Source: Mucilaginibacter sp. UBA5151
GTDB taxonomy: Bacteria > Bacteroidota > Bacteroidia > Sphingobacteriales > Sphingobacteriaceae
Length of the DNA: 64,000 bases
Direction: 5' to 3'
NCBI GenBank assembly: GCA_002413785.1
Contig: DHXR01000047.1
Location: 61,172-125,171 of the forward strand
Below are positions 8,401 to 15,860 of this stretch, piece after piece. The position numbers and the translations under genes are program-made. Position 1 is the first letter of the stretch, and every line of letters starts with the position of its first letter. The notes beneath the pieces are model-generated. The model was given only the letters and a program-made list of their open reading frames with translations. It did not search any database and was not told where the DNA came from.

Positions 8401-9970
8401 CTCCAAACACCGCCTCTGCCAGTCCCGTTTCATCGGGCGAGTAGGGCAGGGAATACTTTACATTTAATTCATCCAGCTTTTTGCCGGTTGATTTGCCTAT
8501 GGCTATCACCTGTTGATGGGTCTGGATCAAATTGCCGGCAAAATACGCCTCCGCATTTGAAGGGCTGGTAAATACCAATACTCCGGCGCTGCTTTCTTCC
8601 ACACTGTCTTCCAGTATGGTTTCATATACAGGCAGGTCGATGATCTTTGTGCCGGCCGATAAAACCTGCTGTATGCTCCGCAAGGAGTTTTCGGCAGACG
8701 GGAATAATACCGTTGTACCATTGGCCAGTTTGGCAAATTCTGCTGCAACTTCGGCGGGATCAATGTCGCCGCCGATATAATCGGCAAAATGACCCTTGCG
8801 CCGCAGCATATCTTCCGACCCGCTGCCCATCACACCAAATTTTGTTTTCTTTGGCAACAGCGGCTCCAGGTTAAAAAAGTACTCAACGGCATTTTTACTG
8901 CTGAAAAACACCCAGTTGATATGTTTTAATATGTAATGATCAAGCACCATTATTACCGGCACTGTGCGGATGAGCGAGCGTGCTTCAATTTCGATACCGT
9001 GTTTTTCCAATGCCCTGCGGAAATAACTGGTTTCGGGAAGATCACGCGAAATGAATACTTTTTGCGGGAACTGACGGGCCTTATCAAAATAAGAAACAAT
9101 TTTTTCGGGCAATCCTTCGGTAGTGGCTGCTTCTGTAAACAACCTGTCGGGGAAATCGCCGCCCTCATCAGCTTTGGACGTAAACACCTGGTACATATCG
9201 CCGTCCTTACGGCAATAGCAGCCTAATGGCAAATGACAGCCGCCGCCAAAAAGTTTAAGCACAGTACGCTCAACAGCAAGTTCGCAGGCTACCTCAGGGT
9301 GGTTTAAGGGCTGCAACAGGTTCAATAATTCGCCGTCGCTTTCGCGGATCTGTATGGCCAATGCGCCCTGTGCAGGGGCTGGCACCAGCTCGGTTGGTGT
9401 TAATTCTTCAATATGGAAATCACTCAGATCCAAACCCAAACGGCTAACGCCTGCTTTTGCCAGCATAATAGCATCATAATTTTCATTGCGCAGCTTATTA
9501 ACGCGGGTAGGCACATTGCCGCGCAGGTCGATGATATCAAGATCGGGGCGGTAAGCCAGCAACTGGGCCTTGCGCCTGTTAGACGAGGTGCCTACAATTC
9601 CGCCATATTTTACCGACAACTTCTGGTGAACATCCACGCAGTCTTTCAGGATCAGCAGCAGTTCCGACGGGTCTTCCCGTTCCGAAACCGCTGCGATGAT
9701 GAGTCCCGGAGGATTTTCAGTCGGCAGGTCCTTATGCGAGTGAACCGCGAGGTCTATAGTACCTGCCAATAATTCTTCTTCAAGTTCTTTGGTGAAAAAA
9801 CCTTTACCCTCTAATTTATCGAGGCTTAAATGAAGGATCTTGTCACCCTGTGTTTTTATGATCTTTAATTCAGCGGTAATACCGATAGCAGCGAGGCTAT
9901 CCTGTACAAAATGTGCCTGCCAAAGCGCGAGGTCGCTGCCGCGGGTTCCGATAATCAATGTTCTATCCAA
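8387..9970 (-). CDS. hemC-hemD: Hydroxymethylbilane synthase / uroporphyrinogen-III synthase fusion
   Basis: A 527-residue two-domain protein. Residues 1-about 300 are HemC: GTRGSDLALWQA, HSHKDLPTE, SSNRRKAQLLAYRPDL, and the dipyrromethane-cofactor cysteine in GGGCHLPLG near residue 244. Residues about 305-527 have the HemD (uroporphyrinogen-III synthase) pattern: VFISRDLPE, NWVFFSSKNAVEYFF, VFTSPSNAEAYF and a final AIGKSTGKKLDE. One polypeptide would polymerise porphobilinogen and then cyclise the bilane with ring-D inversion. An in-frame TAA lies just upstream at 9980-9982 and there is no ATG, so the start must be TTG at 9970 (MDRTLIIGTRG). A TAAATTTG promoter box lies 22 bases upstream. 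The last few codons come from an intergenic repeat. Confidence 0.92.
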   Translation of the reverse strand: MDRTLIIGTRGSDLALWQAHFVQDSLAAIGITAELKIIKTQGDKILHLSLDKLEGKGFFTKELEEELLAGTIDLAVHSHKDLPTENPPGLIIAAVSEREDPSELLLILKDCVDVHQKLSVKYGGIVGTSSNRRKAQLLAYRPDLDIIDLRGNVPTRVNKLRNENYDAIMLAKAGVSRLGLDLSDFHIEELTPTELVPAPAQGALAIQIRESDGELLNLLQPLNHPEVACELAVERTVLKLFGGGCHLPLGCYCRKDGDMYQVFTSKADEGGDFPDRLFTEAATTEGLPEKIVSYFDKARQFPQKVFISRDLPETSYFRRALEKHGIEIEARSLIRTVPVIMVLDHYILKHINWVFFSSKNAVEYFFNLEPLLPKKTKFGVMGSGSEDMLRRKGHFADYIGGDIDPAEVAAEFAKLANGTTVLFPSAENSLRSIQQVLSAGTKIIDLPVYETILEDSVEESSAGVLVFTSPSNAEAYFAGNLIQTHQQVIAIGKSTGKKLDELNVKYSLPYSPDETGLAEAVFGVVHS

Positions 9971-9992
9971 TGGGCTTAATTATTTGCAAGCG

Positions 9993-10000
9993 CAAATTTA
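9993..10000 (-). promoter_or_regulatory. TAAATTTG -7 box for hemC-hemD
   Basis: On the minus strand this octamer exactly matches the Bacteroidetes -7 consensus TAnnTTTG, 22 bases upstream of the TTG start. No clear TTTG -33 box was found at the usual spacing. Confidence 0.55.
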
Positions 10001-10162
10001 ACTTTTTAACCGAATGATTTAAGGAATAATTGAGGATATGAATATAGGGTGACGGAGGGGGTGTTTTTTAAGGTGAAAGCAGAAAGGTGAAGGGTAAAAG
10101 GTGACAAAGATGTCATTGGGGTGGAATTTGGAATATCGCGGATATGGCTTTGCGCGATGCTT

Positions 10163-10251
10163 TTGTCCGAACCATGATTTATAAGATTAAAGGATTACAG
10201 GATTTTTTAATCAAGGGCATCCTAAAATCCTAAAAATCATGGTTCAGACAA
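10163..10251. repeat. Palindromic element with AACCATGATTT ends
   Basis: Terminal inverted 18-mers, TTGTCCGAACCATGATTT (10163-10180) and AAATCATGGTTCAGACAA (10234-10251), match at 17 of 18 positions and enclose AT-rich 'aggatt/aatcct' words. It lies in the 386-base gap between hemC-hemD and the toxin gene. That gap also holds a purine-rich run of AAGGTGA words (about 10068-10105), a small GTTTGTG/CACAAAC hairpin (10261-10278) and a relic of the hemA 3' end. Confidence 0.7.
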
Positions 10252-10314
10252 TCTTTAGCCGTTTGTGGGGACACAAACTGCGGGAGGAATAATATTTACC
10301 TGGAAGGCACCCTT

Positions 10315-10354
10315 ATCAATTATTGATCAATATATCTTTGGCCATAATCGTGCC
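10315..10354 (-). pseudogene. Relic copy of the hemA 3' end
   Basis: The minus strand reads GTIMAKDILINN followed by TGA. The intact hemA ends VPMIMAKDILVNN then TGA. Over the 37 best-aligned bases 31 are identical, and most differences are synonymous. No further hemA homology is visible upstream on this strand. It therefore looks like a short duplicate (or an original 3' end displaced by an insertion) on the far side of the toxin-antitoxin genes. Confidence 0.7.
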
Positions 10355-10386
10355 AAAGCTATGTGATGAGATTTAAATTCCTATTT

Positions 10387-10716
10387 TTATAACTTTGCTA
10401 AATCAAGAAGCCTAAGCAACTCTTTGTCTTCAATATCCGATTGCTGGGATTTATCATAAATTGATAATAAAAATATCGAGCTGCCGGCAATGGCGAGATA
10501 GGTAATAACCCTTGCACCACCCGATTTTCCTTTTCCTTTGGAAGCAACTGCAAGCCTGATTTTATAGCAATCGTTACCAAGTGCAATGCCTTGACCGGGA
10601 GTAGTTTTAAGGTCGCGTATAAGATTAGCTATTTCAACTTTTAAGGAAGGATACTTTTTGACAAGGCGCTTAATCTGTTTGTCAAATGGAGGGATTGTTA
10701 AGACTTTATAACTCAT
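10387..10716 (-). CDS. RelE/ParE-superfamily toxin
   Basis: A 109-residue basic protein with the RelE/ParE fold pattern: N-terminal LTIPPFDKQIKRLVKKYPSLK, DLKTTPGQGIALGNDCYKIRL, a central GGARVITYL strand and the C-terminal IYDKSQQSDIEDKELLRLL. These toxins are usually ribosome-dependent mRNA endonucleases or gyrase poisons; which type this is cannot be told. Its start overlaps the upstream antitoxin gene by 11 bases, the classical TA arrangement. It interrupts the run of hem genes and is flanked by a hemA-end duplication, so it is probably acquired. Confidence 0.85.
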   Translation of the reverse strand: MSYKVLTIPPFDKQIKRLVKKYPSLKVEIANLIRDLKTTPGQGIALGNDCYKIRLAVASKGKGKSGGARVITYLAIAGSSIFLLSIYDKSQQSDIEDKELLRLLDLAKL

Positions 10717-10921
10717 TGAGCAATTCTGCTGCCGGACGGCCTTTGAGTTTGCCTGATTTTATTTTTTCAACATTTTTGAAGGCTTTTTTTATTTCGCTGA
10801 TCTCTTCAAAAATTGCGGCATCAGGAGCAGACAATGGTTTCGCCTTAACATAGGAATAGTTTTTAATTATTTCCATGAATCCGGCAGCTTTACTATCAGC
10901 GATGTCAATTAGTAATTTCAT
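10706..10921 (-). CDS. Small antitoxin partner of the RelE-like toxin
   Basis: A 71-residue charged, mostly helical protein placed directly before and overlapping the RelE-like toxin. It has no obvious helix-turn-helix or ribbon-helix-helix DNA-binding motif. The C-terminal half is Lys/Glu rich (ISEIKKAFKNVEKIKSGKLKGRPA), as expected for the toxin-wrapping part of a type II antitoxin. The assignment rests on position, size and overlap. The ATG at 10921 is the only good start. Confidence 0.75.
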   Translation of the reverse strand: MKLLIDIADSKAAGFMEIIKNYSYVKAKPLSAPDAAIFEEISEIKKAFKNVEKIKSGKLKGRPAAELLNEL

Positions 10922-11001
10922 ATTTTCTTTCCTTCAAATTTACGATTTATGAAGTCAAAAAATAAATAAACTGAATATTTTTTGCCAATTGTTAAGACGT
11001 T

Positions 11002-12225
11002 TCAATTATTAACCAATATATCCTTCGCCATGATCATAGGTACGCTGATATATTTTTTCTCCATATAATTGATCACCTTTTCGAGTATATCGCGCGATTG
11101 CTGGTCCATTCCCTGCACTTCTTCGGCAAAAACCGAATTGATGGCGGTATTGCGGATCTCTTTTATCTTTTCGGGCACCTGGCGCATAGCCAGCTCAATG
11201 CGGCGCTGTTTCAGCTCCAATAAAAAGGCTGCCATGTTTTCGCTGATGATGCGCTCTGCATGACTAAGCTCTTCGTAGCGTTCCTGCAAATTTCTTTTGG
11301 CAACTTCATTTAAGGAGTGTACCTCTATAAAGCTTACCGGGAAATTCTTCAGCACTTCGGGGGCGGTATCATTTGGGATAGCCAGATCGACAATGGTTTT
11401 ACGGCTGGTATCGCCATTTAGCAGCGTAGTATAAATTTCGGGGGTAATGATCGGCTCTACCGCCGATGTGCAGGTGATAATTACATCAAAACCTTTATTA
11501 TAATCTTTTAAAGCATCAAGCGTAAAGGCCTCTCCGTTTAAATCGGCAGCCAGCTGCTTCGCTTTTGAAAGGGTGCGGTTAAAAACCGCGAAGTTGGAGT
11601 ATTTATGCTTTTGCAGGTATTTTGAAATATTCCTGTTTGTTTCGCCCGCGCCGATGATAAGGATACGGGCGTTGGTACACAATTTAAGGTCGTTAAGCTT
11701 ACGATAGGCCAGCGAAACTACCGAAATTGGGTTTTTTGATATGTTGGTATGGGTGTAAACCTCCTTGGCTGTTTTTACAATGCAGTTCATAAACATACGC
11801 AAACAGTCGCCGGTAAGGCCTGCTTCTTTGCAGTTTTCGTAAGCTTTACGCAACTGGGCCAGTATCTCTTTTTCGCCAACAATAAGGCTTTCGAGCGAGC
11901 AGGAGGTGCGGAGCAAATGCTCAAGGGCTTCGCTGTCTTCATAAATGGAAGCTGCCTCCAAAAACGCGCAGGCCGAAACGGGGCAAAGGCCCATATTTAA
12001 AGCACTGATAAATTGTTTTGCAAATTCTTTGTCAACAACCTTTGGAGTTATCATTACAAACTCAACGCGGTTGCAGGTGGCTAAGTAAAATATCTCCGCT
12101 ATGCCAAACTGTTTTTTTAAATTATGCAGTTTATCATTCAGATTTTCCTGGCAAATCACCAACTTCCCTAATTCCTTCAGCTCAATCTGTTTGTGCGTAA
12201 AAGCGATTACCTTTAGATACTTCAA
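11002..12225 (-). CDS. hemA: Glutamyl-tRNA reductase
   Basis: HemA reduces glutamyl-tRNA(Glu) to glutamate-1-semialdehyde with NADPH, the committed C5-pathway step and normally the regulated one. The 407 residues have catalytic Cys51 in FYLATCNRVEF, the SLESLIVGEKEILAQLR signature, the nucleotide-binding LIIGAGETNRNISKYL and a helical dimerisation domain. There is no ATG: an in-frame TAA precedes the TTG at 12225 (MKYLKVIAFTHKQIELKELG), which fits the family start. A TATTTTTG promoter box lies about 21 bases upstream. It is first in the minus-strand heme cluster. Its 3' end is duplicated beyond the TA genes. Confidence 0.95.
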   Translation of the reverse strand: MKYLKVIAFTHKQIELKELGKLVICQENLNDKLHNLKKQFGIAEIFYLATCNRVEFVMITPKVVDKEFAKQFISALNMGLCPVSACAFLEAASIYEDSEALEHLLRTSCSLESLIVGEKEILAQLRKAYENCKEAGLTGDCLRMFMNCIVKTAKEVYTHTNISKNPISVVSLAYRKLNDLKLCTNARILIIGAGETNRNISKYLQKHKYSNFAVFNRTLSKAKQLAADLNGEAFTLDALKDYNKGFDVIITCTSAVEPIITPEIYTTLLNGDTSRKTIVDLAIPNDTAPEVLKNFPVSFIEVHSLNEVAKRNLQERYEELSHAERIISENMAAFLLELKQRRIELAMRQVPEKIKEIRNTAINSVFAEEVQGMDQQSRDILEKVINYMEKKYISVPMIMAKDILVNN

Positions 12226-12246
12226 TTCAGTTTAAATTTGACCCGA

Positions 12247-12254
12247 CAAAAATA
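12247..12254 (-). promoter_or_regulatory. TATTTTTG -7 box for hemA
   Basis: The minus-strand octamer TATTTTTG fits TAnnTTTG and ends 21 bases before the TTG start. A TTGACA lies upstream at a spacing slightly longer than usual. Confidence 0.5.
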
Positions 12255-12325
12255 ACTGGATTAATATGATGCAGTGTCAAGCCTTTGTCATACAGGTATA
12301 TTTAGAATGTTTATAAATTGAACCG

Positions 12326-12405
12326 GTGAGTGGTCAGTGGTGATTCGCCCCCATTCACTTACCAACTTACTCACCATTCACAACTCACTACCTCGCTACT
12401 CAACC
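12326..12405. repeat. Low-complexity repeat (GTGAGTGGT / ACTCACCATTCAC words)
   Basis: A left block of GTGAGTGGTCAGTGGTGA and a right block of repeated TCACT/CTCAC words are partly complementary. The element overlaps the stop codon end of fabV. It has the same style as the hairpins at 3594, 5827, 8278 and 50311. Confidence 0.6.
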
Positions 12406-13589
12406 AAACCGGGGATTAAAACCAGTTCGCTTATATCTTCGTCATAATTTACGCCGGGAATTTCAAAACCAAACAGGTTCAGGAAATCTGTCCTGTAACC
12501 CTGCAGGTCGCCTATCTCAATCAGGCTTTCGGTATCAGCCTGCTTCCATAAATTTGCAACCTCCGCCTGTACATCATCGCGCATTTCCCAGTCATCCACA
12601 CGAATCCTTCCTTCATCATCGGTTGGTATCTCACCGTTGGCATACAAGCGCTCTTCAAACAAACGTTGTATCTGTTCAATACAGCCTTCATGCAGCCCTT
12701 TTTCTTTCATTACCTTATACAATAATGAAATATACAAAGGGATAACCGGGATAGCCGAGCTGGATTGGGTTACCAACGCCTTGTTTACAGATATTAAAGC
12801 TTTACCGTTTATCGCCTTCAGCTTTTCATTAATAAGTTTGGCGGATGCTTCCAGGTGATTTTTGGCCATCCCGATAGTGCCCTTACGGTAAACCTTTTCG
12901 GTAAGCGAGGGGCCGATGTAGGAATAAGCAATAGTTACCGTGCCATCGGCCAATACCCCGGCAGCGGTCAGGGCGTCAATCCACAGGACCCAGTCTTCGC
13001 CGCCCATTACGGCCACGGTATTTGTTATTTCATCGGCTGTTGCCGGATTGATGGCAATATCTGTAACTATGCCGGTATGAAAATCAACGGTTTTATCGCT
13101 GAAAACGCCGTCGATAGGCTTAATTACCGAATTATGGATAATCCCTGTTTCAGGATTTGTTCTGCGTGGCGAGGCCAGGCTGTAAATAACCAGGTCAACC
13201 TGGCCGAGGTCGGCTTTGATAAGGTCGATGGTTTTTTGTTTTACATCGGCCGAAAAAGCATCCCCGTTAATACTTTTGGCATATAAACCGGCTTCATGGG
13301 CCTGCTGCTCAAAAGCTGCGGTATTATACCATCCGGCTGAAGCTGTTTTACCTTCGGCAGGTGGTTTTTCAAAATAAACCCCTATGGTGGCAGCGCCTGA
13401 TGCAAAAGCGCCGGTAATGCGCGAGGCCAGGCCGAAACCTGTAGAGGCCCCTATTACCAGTATTTTTTTAGCACCATCGATGCTTTTTTTTGATTTAACG
13501 TAACCGATCTGGTTTATTACATTCTGCCCGCATCCGTCGGGATGAGCGGTTAAACAAATAAAGCCACGGATTTTAGGTTCAATGATCAT
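12396..13589 (-). CDS. fabV: Enoyl-ACP/trans-2-enoyl-CoA reductase FabV
   Basis: A 397-residue FabV/TER family reductase that completes each fatty-acid elongation cycle with NAD(P)H. It has the long-chain SDR features of the family: N-terminal MIIEPKIRGFICLTAHPDGC, nucleotide-binding VIGASTGFGLASR, VIYSLASPRR, and the catalytic Tyr-X8-Lys in VYRKGTIGMAK. The size is typical (about 400), distinctly larger than FabI. It is divergent from the following hydrolase and separate from the heme operon. Bacteroidetes commonly use FabV-type enzymes, which are known for resistance to triclosan. That resistance is family knowledge and cannot be shown from this sequence. Confidence 0.93.
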   Translation of the reverse strand: MIIEPKIRGFICLTAHPDGCGQNVINQIGYVKSKKSIDGAKKILVIGASTGFGLASRITGAFASGAATIGVYFEKPPAEGKTASAGWYNTAAFEQQAHEAGLYAKSINGDAFSADVKQKTIDLIKADLGQVDLVIYSLASPRRTNPETGIIHNSVIKPIDGVFSDKTVDFHTGIVTDIAINPATADEITNTVAVMGGEDWVLWIDALTAAGVLADGTVTIAYSYIGPSLTEKVYRKGTIGMAKNHLEASAKLINEKLKAINGKALISVNKALVTQSSSAIPVIPLYISLLYKVMKEKGLHEGCIEQIQRLFEERLYANGEIPTDDEGRIRVDDWEMRDDVQAEVANLWKQADTESLIEIGDLQGYRTDFLNLFGFEIPGVNYDEDISELVLIPGLVE

Positions 13590-13621
13590 AGCACCCCAAT
13601 GTTAACAATATATTGGCATAG

Positions 13622-13843
13622 TTAAGTATTCTTTCTAATTTTTCTTAAAAATCTGTAGCGGAATTGCCACGTAATCGCATATTTCATATTAAATTTCGGG
13701 TTACGATCCCAATAATTATATAAAGTTAATCTAAAACGAGCTATTAAAGGTAAGATGATTATTGTGACGGGCCTGGGCAAGCTATCCAAACAACCTGCTT
13801 TGGGAATGCCTGTGACAACACAGACAACAGAGAATGGTCGCAT
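13622..13843 (-). CDS. Uncertain small reading frame in the fabV upstream gap
   Basis: The 308-base gap between the divergent fabV and hydrolase genes contains one 73-codon minus-strand frame. Its C-terminal half is basic and aromatic (LYNYWDRNPKFNMKYAITW, then a RYRFLRKIRK-type tail). That composition is more protein-like than random and could be the tail of a lost gene, but I recognise no family. It could equally be chance. Nothing else is visible in the gap apart from the hydrolase leader. Confidence 0.2.
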   Translation of the reverse strand: MRPFSVVCVVTGIPKAGCLDSLPRPVTIIILPLIARFRLTLYNYWDRNPKFNMKYAITWQFRYRFLRKIRKNT

Positions 13844-13897
13844 ATTTATAGCAGGTCAGGTATAATTTCCCTATTTTTACCCCGGAAGCTAAGACCT

Positions 13898-14734
13898 ATG
13901 ATAAAAAAACAATATTTCACCATACCCGGCGCCAAAGGCCGCAGTATGCTCATGGACCTGACCTTTGATGACGCCATTAAAGATGCACCCATGGTAATTT
14001 TTGCCCATGGCTTTAAAGGTTTTAAGGATTGGGGTGCGCATAACCTTATGGCCTGGCATTTTGCTGAAAACGGTTATAAGTTTTTAAAGTTTAATTTTTC
14101 GCATAACGGCACTACCATCGACCGCCCGGCAGAAATTGCCGACCTGGTAAGCTTCAGCGATAATACTTTTTCCGTTGAATTGCAGGACCTGGAAACGGTG
14201 ATTGATTTTGTGTGCGGAGGCTCTGCCATGCCGCCCGTTTCAACGGTTTACCTGATGGGGCACAGCATGGGCGGAGGCATCTGCATCATAAAAACCGCCG
14301 AAGACCTGCGAATTAAAAAACTGGTGACCATGGCTTCTATTTCGGCTTTCCGGAATTTATGGCCCAAAGAAATTGAGGTGCAATGGCGCCTGCAGGGGAT
14401 TGCCTATTTTTTAAATAAACGCACCGGGCAGCAATTACCTTTAAAAGTAGCCGCCTTGCTTGATCTGGATAAATACCCGGCCCGGCTGGATATAATAGCC
14501 AATGCAGCTGCAATAAAGCAACCCTGGCTTATAATCCATGGCGATGCCGACCCAACGGTACCAGTGGTTCATGCCGAAGAATTGAAAGCAGCGAACCCTG
14601 CATCGGAATTGTCGGTCGTCCCCGGCGCCGACCATACCTTTGGCGCTTCGCAGCCTTATACCGGAAGCACGTTACCCCCGCTTTTACTTGAGTTTTGTAC
14701 ACAGGCAATAGCGTTTTTTGACAAATTGGTTTAA
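13898..14734 (+). CDS. Alpha/beta hydrolase (dienelactone hydrolase/esterase-like)
   Basis: A 278-residue cytoplasmic serine hydrolase. It shows the oxyanion loop FAHGFKGFKDWGAHN, the nucleophile elbow LMGHSMGGG with the catalytic Ser, an acidic residue in IIHGDADPTVPV and the closing His in VPGADHTFG, so the triad is complete. It has no signal peptide. The substrate is unknown. It is followed after 39 bases by a metallo-beta-lactamase-fold hydrolase on the same strand, so the two may be co-transcribed. The ATG at 13898 gives MIKKQYFTIPG, a normal start. Confidence 0.85.
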   Translation: MIKKQYFTIPGAKGRSMLMDLTFDDAIKDAPMVIFAHGFKGFKDWGAHNLMAWHFAENGYKFLKFNFSHNGTTIDRPAEIADLVSFSDNTFSVELQDLETVIDFVCGGSAMPPVSTVYLMGHSMGGGICIIKTAEDLRIKKLVTMASISAFRNLWPKEIEVQWRLQGIAYFLNKRTGQQLPLKVAALLDLDKYPARLDIIANAAAIKQPWLIIHGDADPTVPVVHAEELKAANPASELSVVPGADHTFGASQPYTGSTLPPLLLEFCTQAIAFFDKLV

Positions 14735-14773
14735 ATATCAGCGGCAACTCACCGTTCATCAATATAAGTGTTT

Positions 14774-15772
14774 ATGGATATAGCCGGCGCAAAGAAAAAA
14801 GGGAAGAAGTTTCAAAACCCTGTACCTACCGATATGGGTGGTTTGGGAATAATGATCCCGGTTTTAAAAGAATATATTTACAATAAGGCCGAAAATGTTC
14901 CTAAGAAAACAATGGGTCCGTTTAAAACCGATGTAGCAGTTTACCAAACTCCGCCTGCAAGCGGCCTAAGGGTTACATGGGTTGGGCATTCGGGTTTGTT
15001 GATAGAGATTGACGGCAAACGTATATTGACCGACCCCGTTTGGAGCGACAGGGTTTCGTTTACTTCGCTGTTTGGACCCAAACGCTTTTTTCAGCCGCCA
15101 TTAACATTGGATGAACTCCCGCCGCTTGATGCTGTGATTCAGTCGCACGATCATTATGACCATTTGGATAAAGCGACCATTAAGTTTTTTGCCGGTAAGG
15201 ATATTCCGTTTTACTGCTCATTGGGGGTAGGGAAACATCTTGAAAAATTTGGAATCGCAAAAAACTTCATCAACGAAATTGATTGGGGCGATAGTGTGAT
15301 GATCGGTACCGATATTGTGCTCACGGCAACCCCCGCAAGGCATTTCAGCGGCAGGGGATTAACCGGGAGGAACGAAACCTTATGGTCGTCGTTTGTAATT
15401 AAAGGACCCAGGCACAATATTTTTTTCGGGGCCGATTCAGGTTGGTTTCCCGGCTTTAAGGAGATCGGCGATGTGTTTGGCCCCTTTGATCTTACTATAC
15501 TGGAAATTGGCGCTTACGGCAAATACTGGCCCGACATACACATGGGCCCTGATCATGCTTCAAATGCGCACCTGGCTCTCAAAGGGAAGCTAATGATGCC
15601 TATCCATTGGGGAACCTTTAACCTTGCGCCACATGCCTGGTTTGAGCCCATCGAAAGGTTAATCGGCTATGCAGAAGAGAAACATATTGAGTTATTTGTA
15701 CCCGAACCGGGGATGCCGACAGAAGTTAAGCCCTTCGTTTCTGACTGGTGGAAAAAATATTTACCCGGATAG
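14774..15772 (+). CDS. Metallo-beta-lactamase-fold hydrolase, NAPE-PLD-like
   Basis: A 332-residue binuclear metal hydrolase. The hallmark HxHxDH motif appears as SHDHYDHLD, preceded by WVGHSGLLIEIDGKRILTDP. Later metal ligands lie in ATPARHFSGRG, FGADSGW and MPIHWGTF. The layout matches the UlaG/NAPE-phospholipase-D-like subgroup, which often acts on phosphodiester-type substrates. No signal peptide is present. The ATG at 14774 is chosen; a GTG six bases upstream is the only alternative. The true substrate is not predictable. Confidence 0.88.
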   Translation: MDIAGAKKKGKKFQNPVPTDMGGLGIMIPVLKEYIYNKAENVPKKTMGPFKTDVAVYQTPPASGLRVTWVGHSGLLIEIDGKRILTDPVWSDRVSFTSLFGPKRFFQPPLTLDELPPLDAVIQSHDHYDHLDKATIKFFAGKDIPFYCSLGVGKHLEKFGIAKNFINEIDWGDSVMIGTDIVLTATPARHFSGRGLTGRNETLWSSFVIKGPRHNIFFGADSGWFPGFKEIGDVFGPFDLTILEIGAYGKYWPDIHMGPDHASNAHLALKGKLMMPIHWGTFNLAPHAWFEPIERLIGYAEEKHIELFVPEPGMPTEVKPFVSDWWKKYLPG

Positions 15773-15835
15773 ACAAATTTTAATATGCTTAAGCTGTATC
15801 AGCCTATTTAAAAACTACGGCCATTTTTATTTTTT

Positions 15836-15843
15836 TAGCTTTG
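15836..15843 (+). promoter_or_regulatory. TAGCTTTG -7 box for gap
   Basis: An exact TAnnTTTG match, 17 bases before the gap start codon and after the end of the preceding hydrolase gene. Confidence 0.6.
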
Positions 15844-15860
15844 CATTTGTTTAAGCCATT

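Larger units (their letters stand above)
10316..11003. mobile_element. Toxin-antitoxin cassette bounded by duplicated hemA 3' ends
   Basis: The two TA genes and about 160 bases of flanking DNA lie between the relic (10315-10354) and the true hemA terminus (11001-11040), which form a direct repeat of about 37 bases. The geometry is that of an insertion at a gene 3' end that brought its own replacement end, like attL/attR. No integrase or transposase is present, so it could also be the residue of a larger element or a local duplication. Confidence 0.45.

Noticed and set aside
8647..8874. Short frames opposite and within hemC-hemD
   Set aside because: They are shadow frames of a clear two-domain coding sequence.
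13622..13843. Glycosyltransferase tail upstream of fabV
   Set aside because: The aromatic-basic C-terminus resembles some sugar transferases but too little is present for an assignment; listed only as an uncertain frame.
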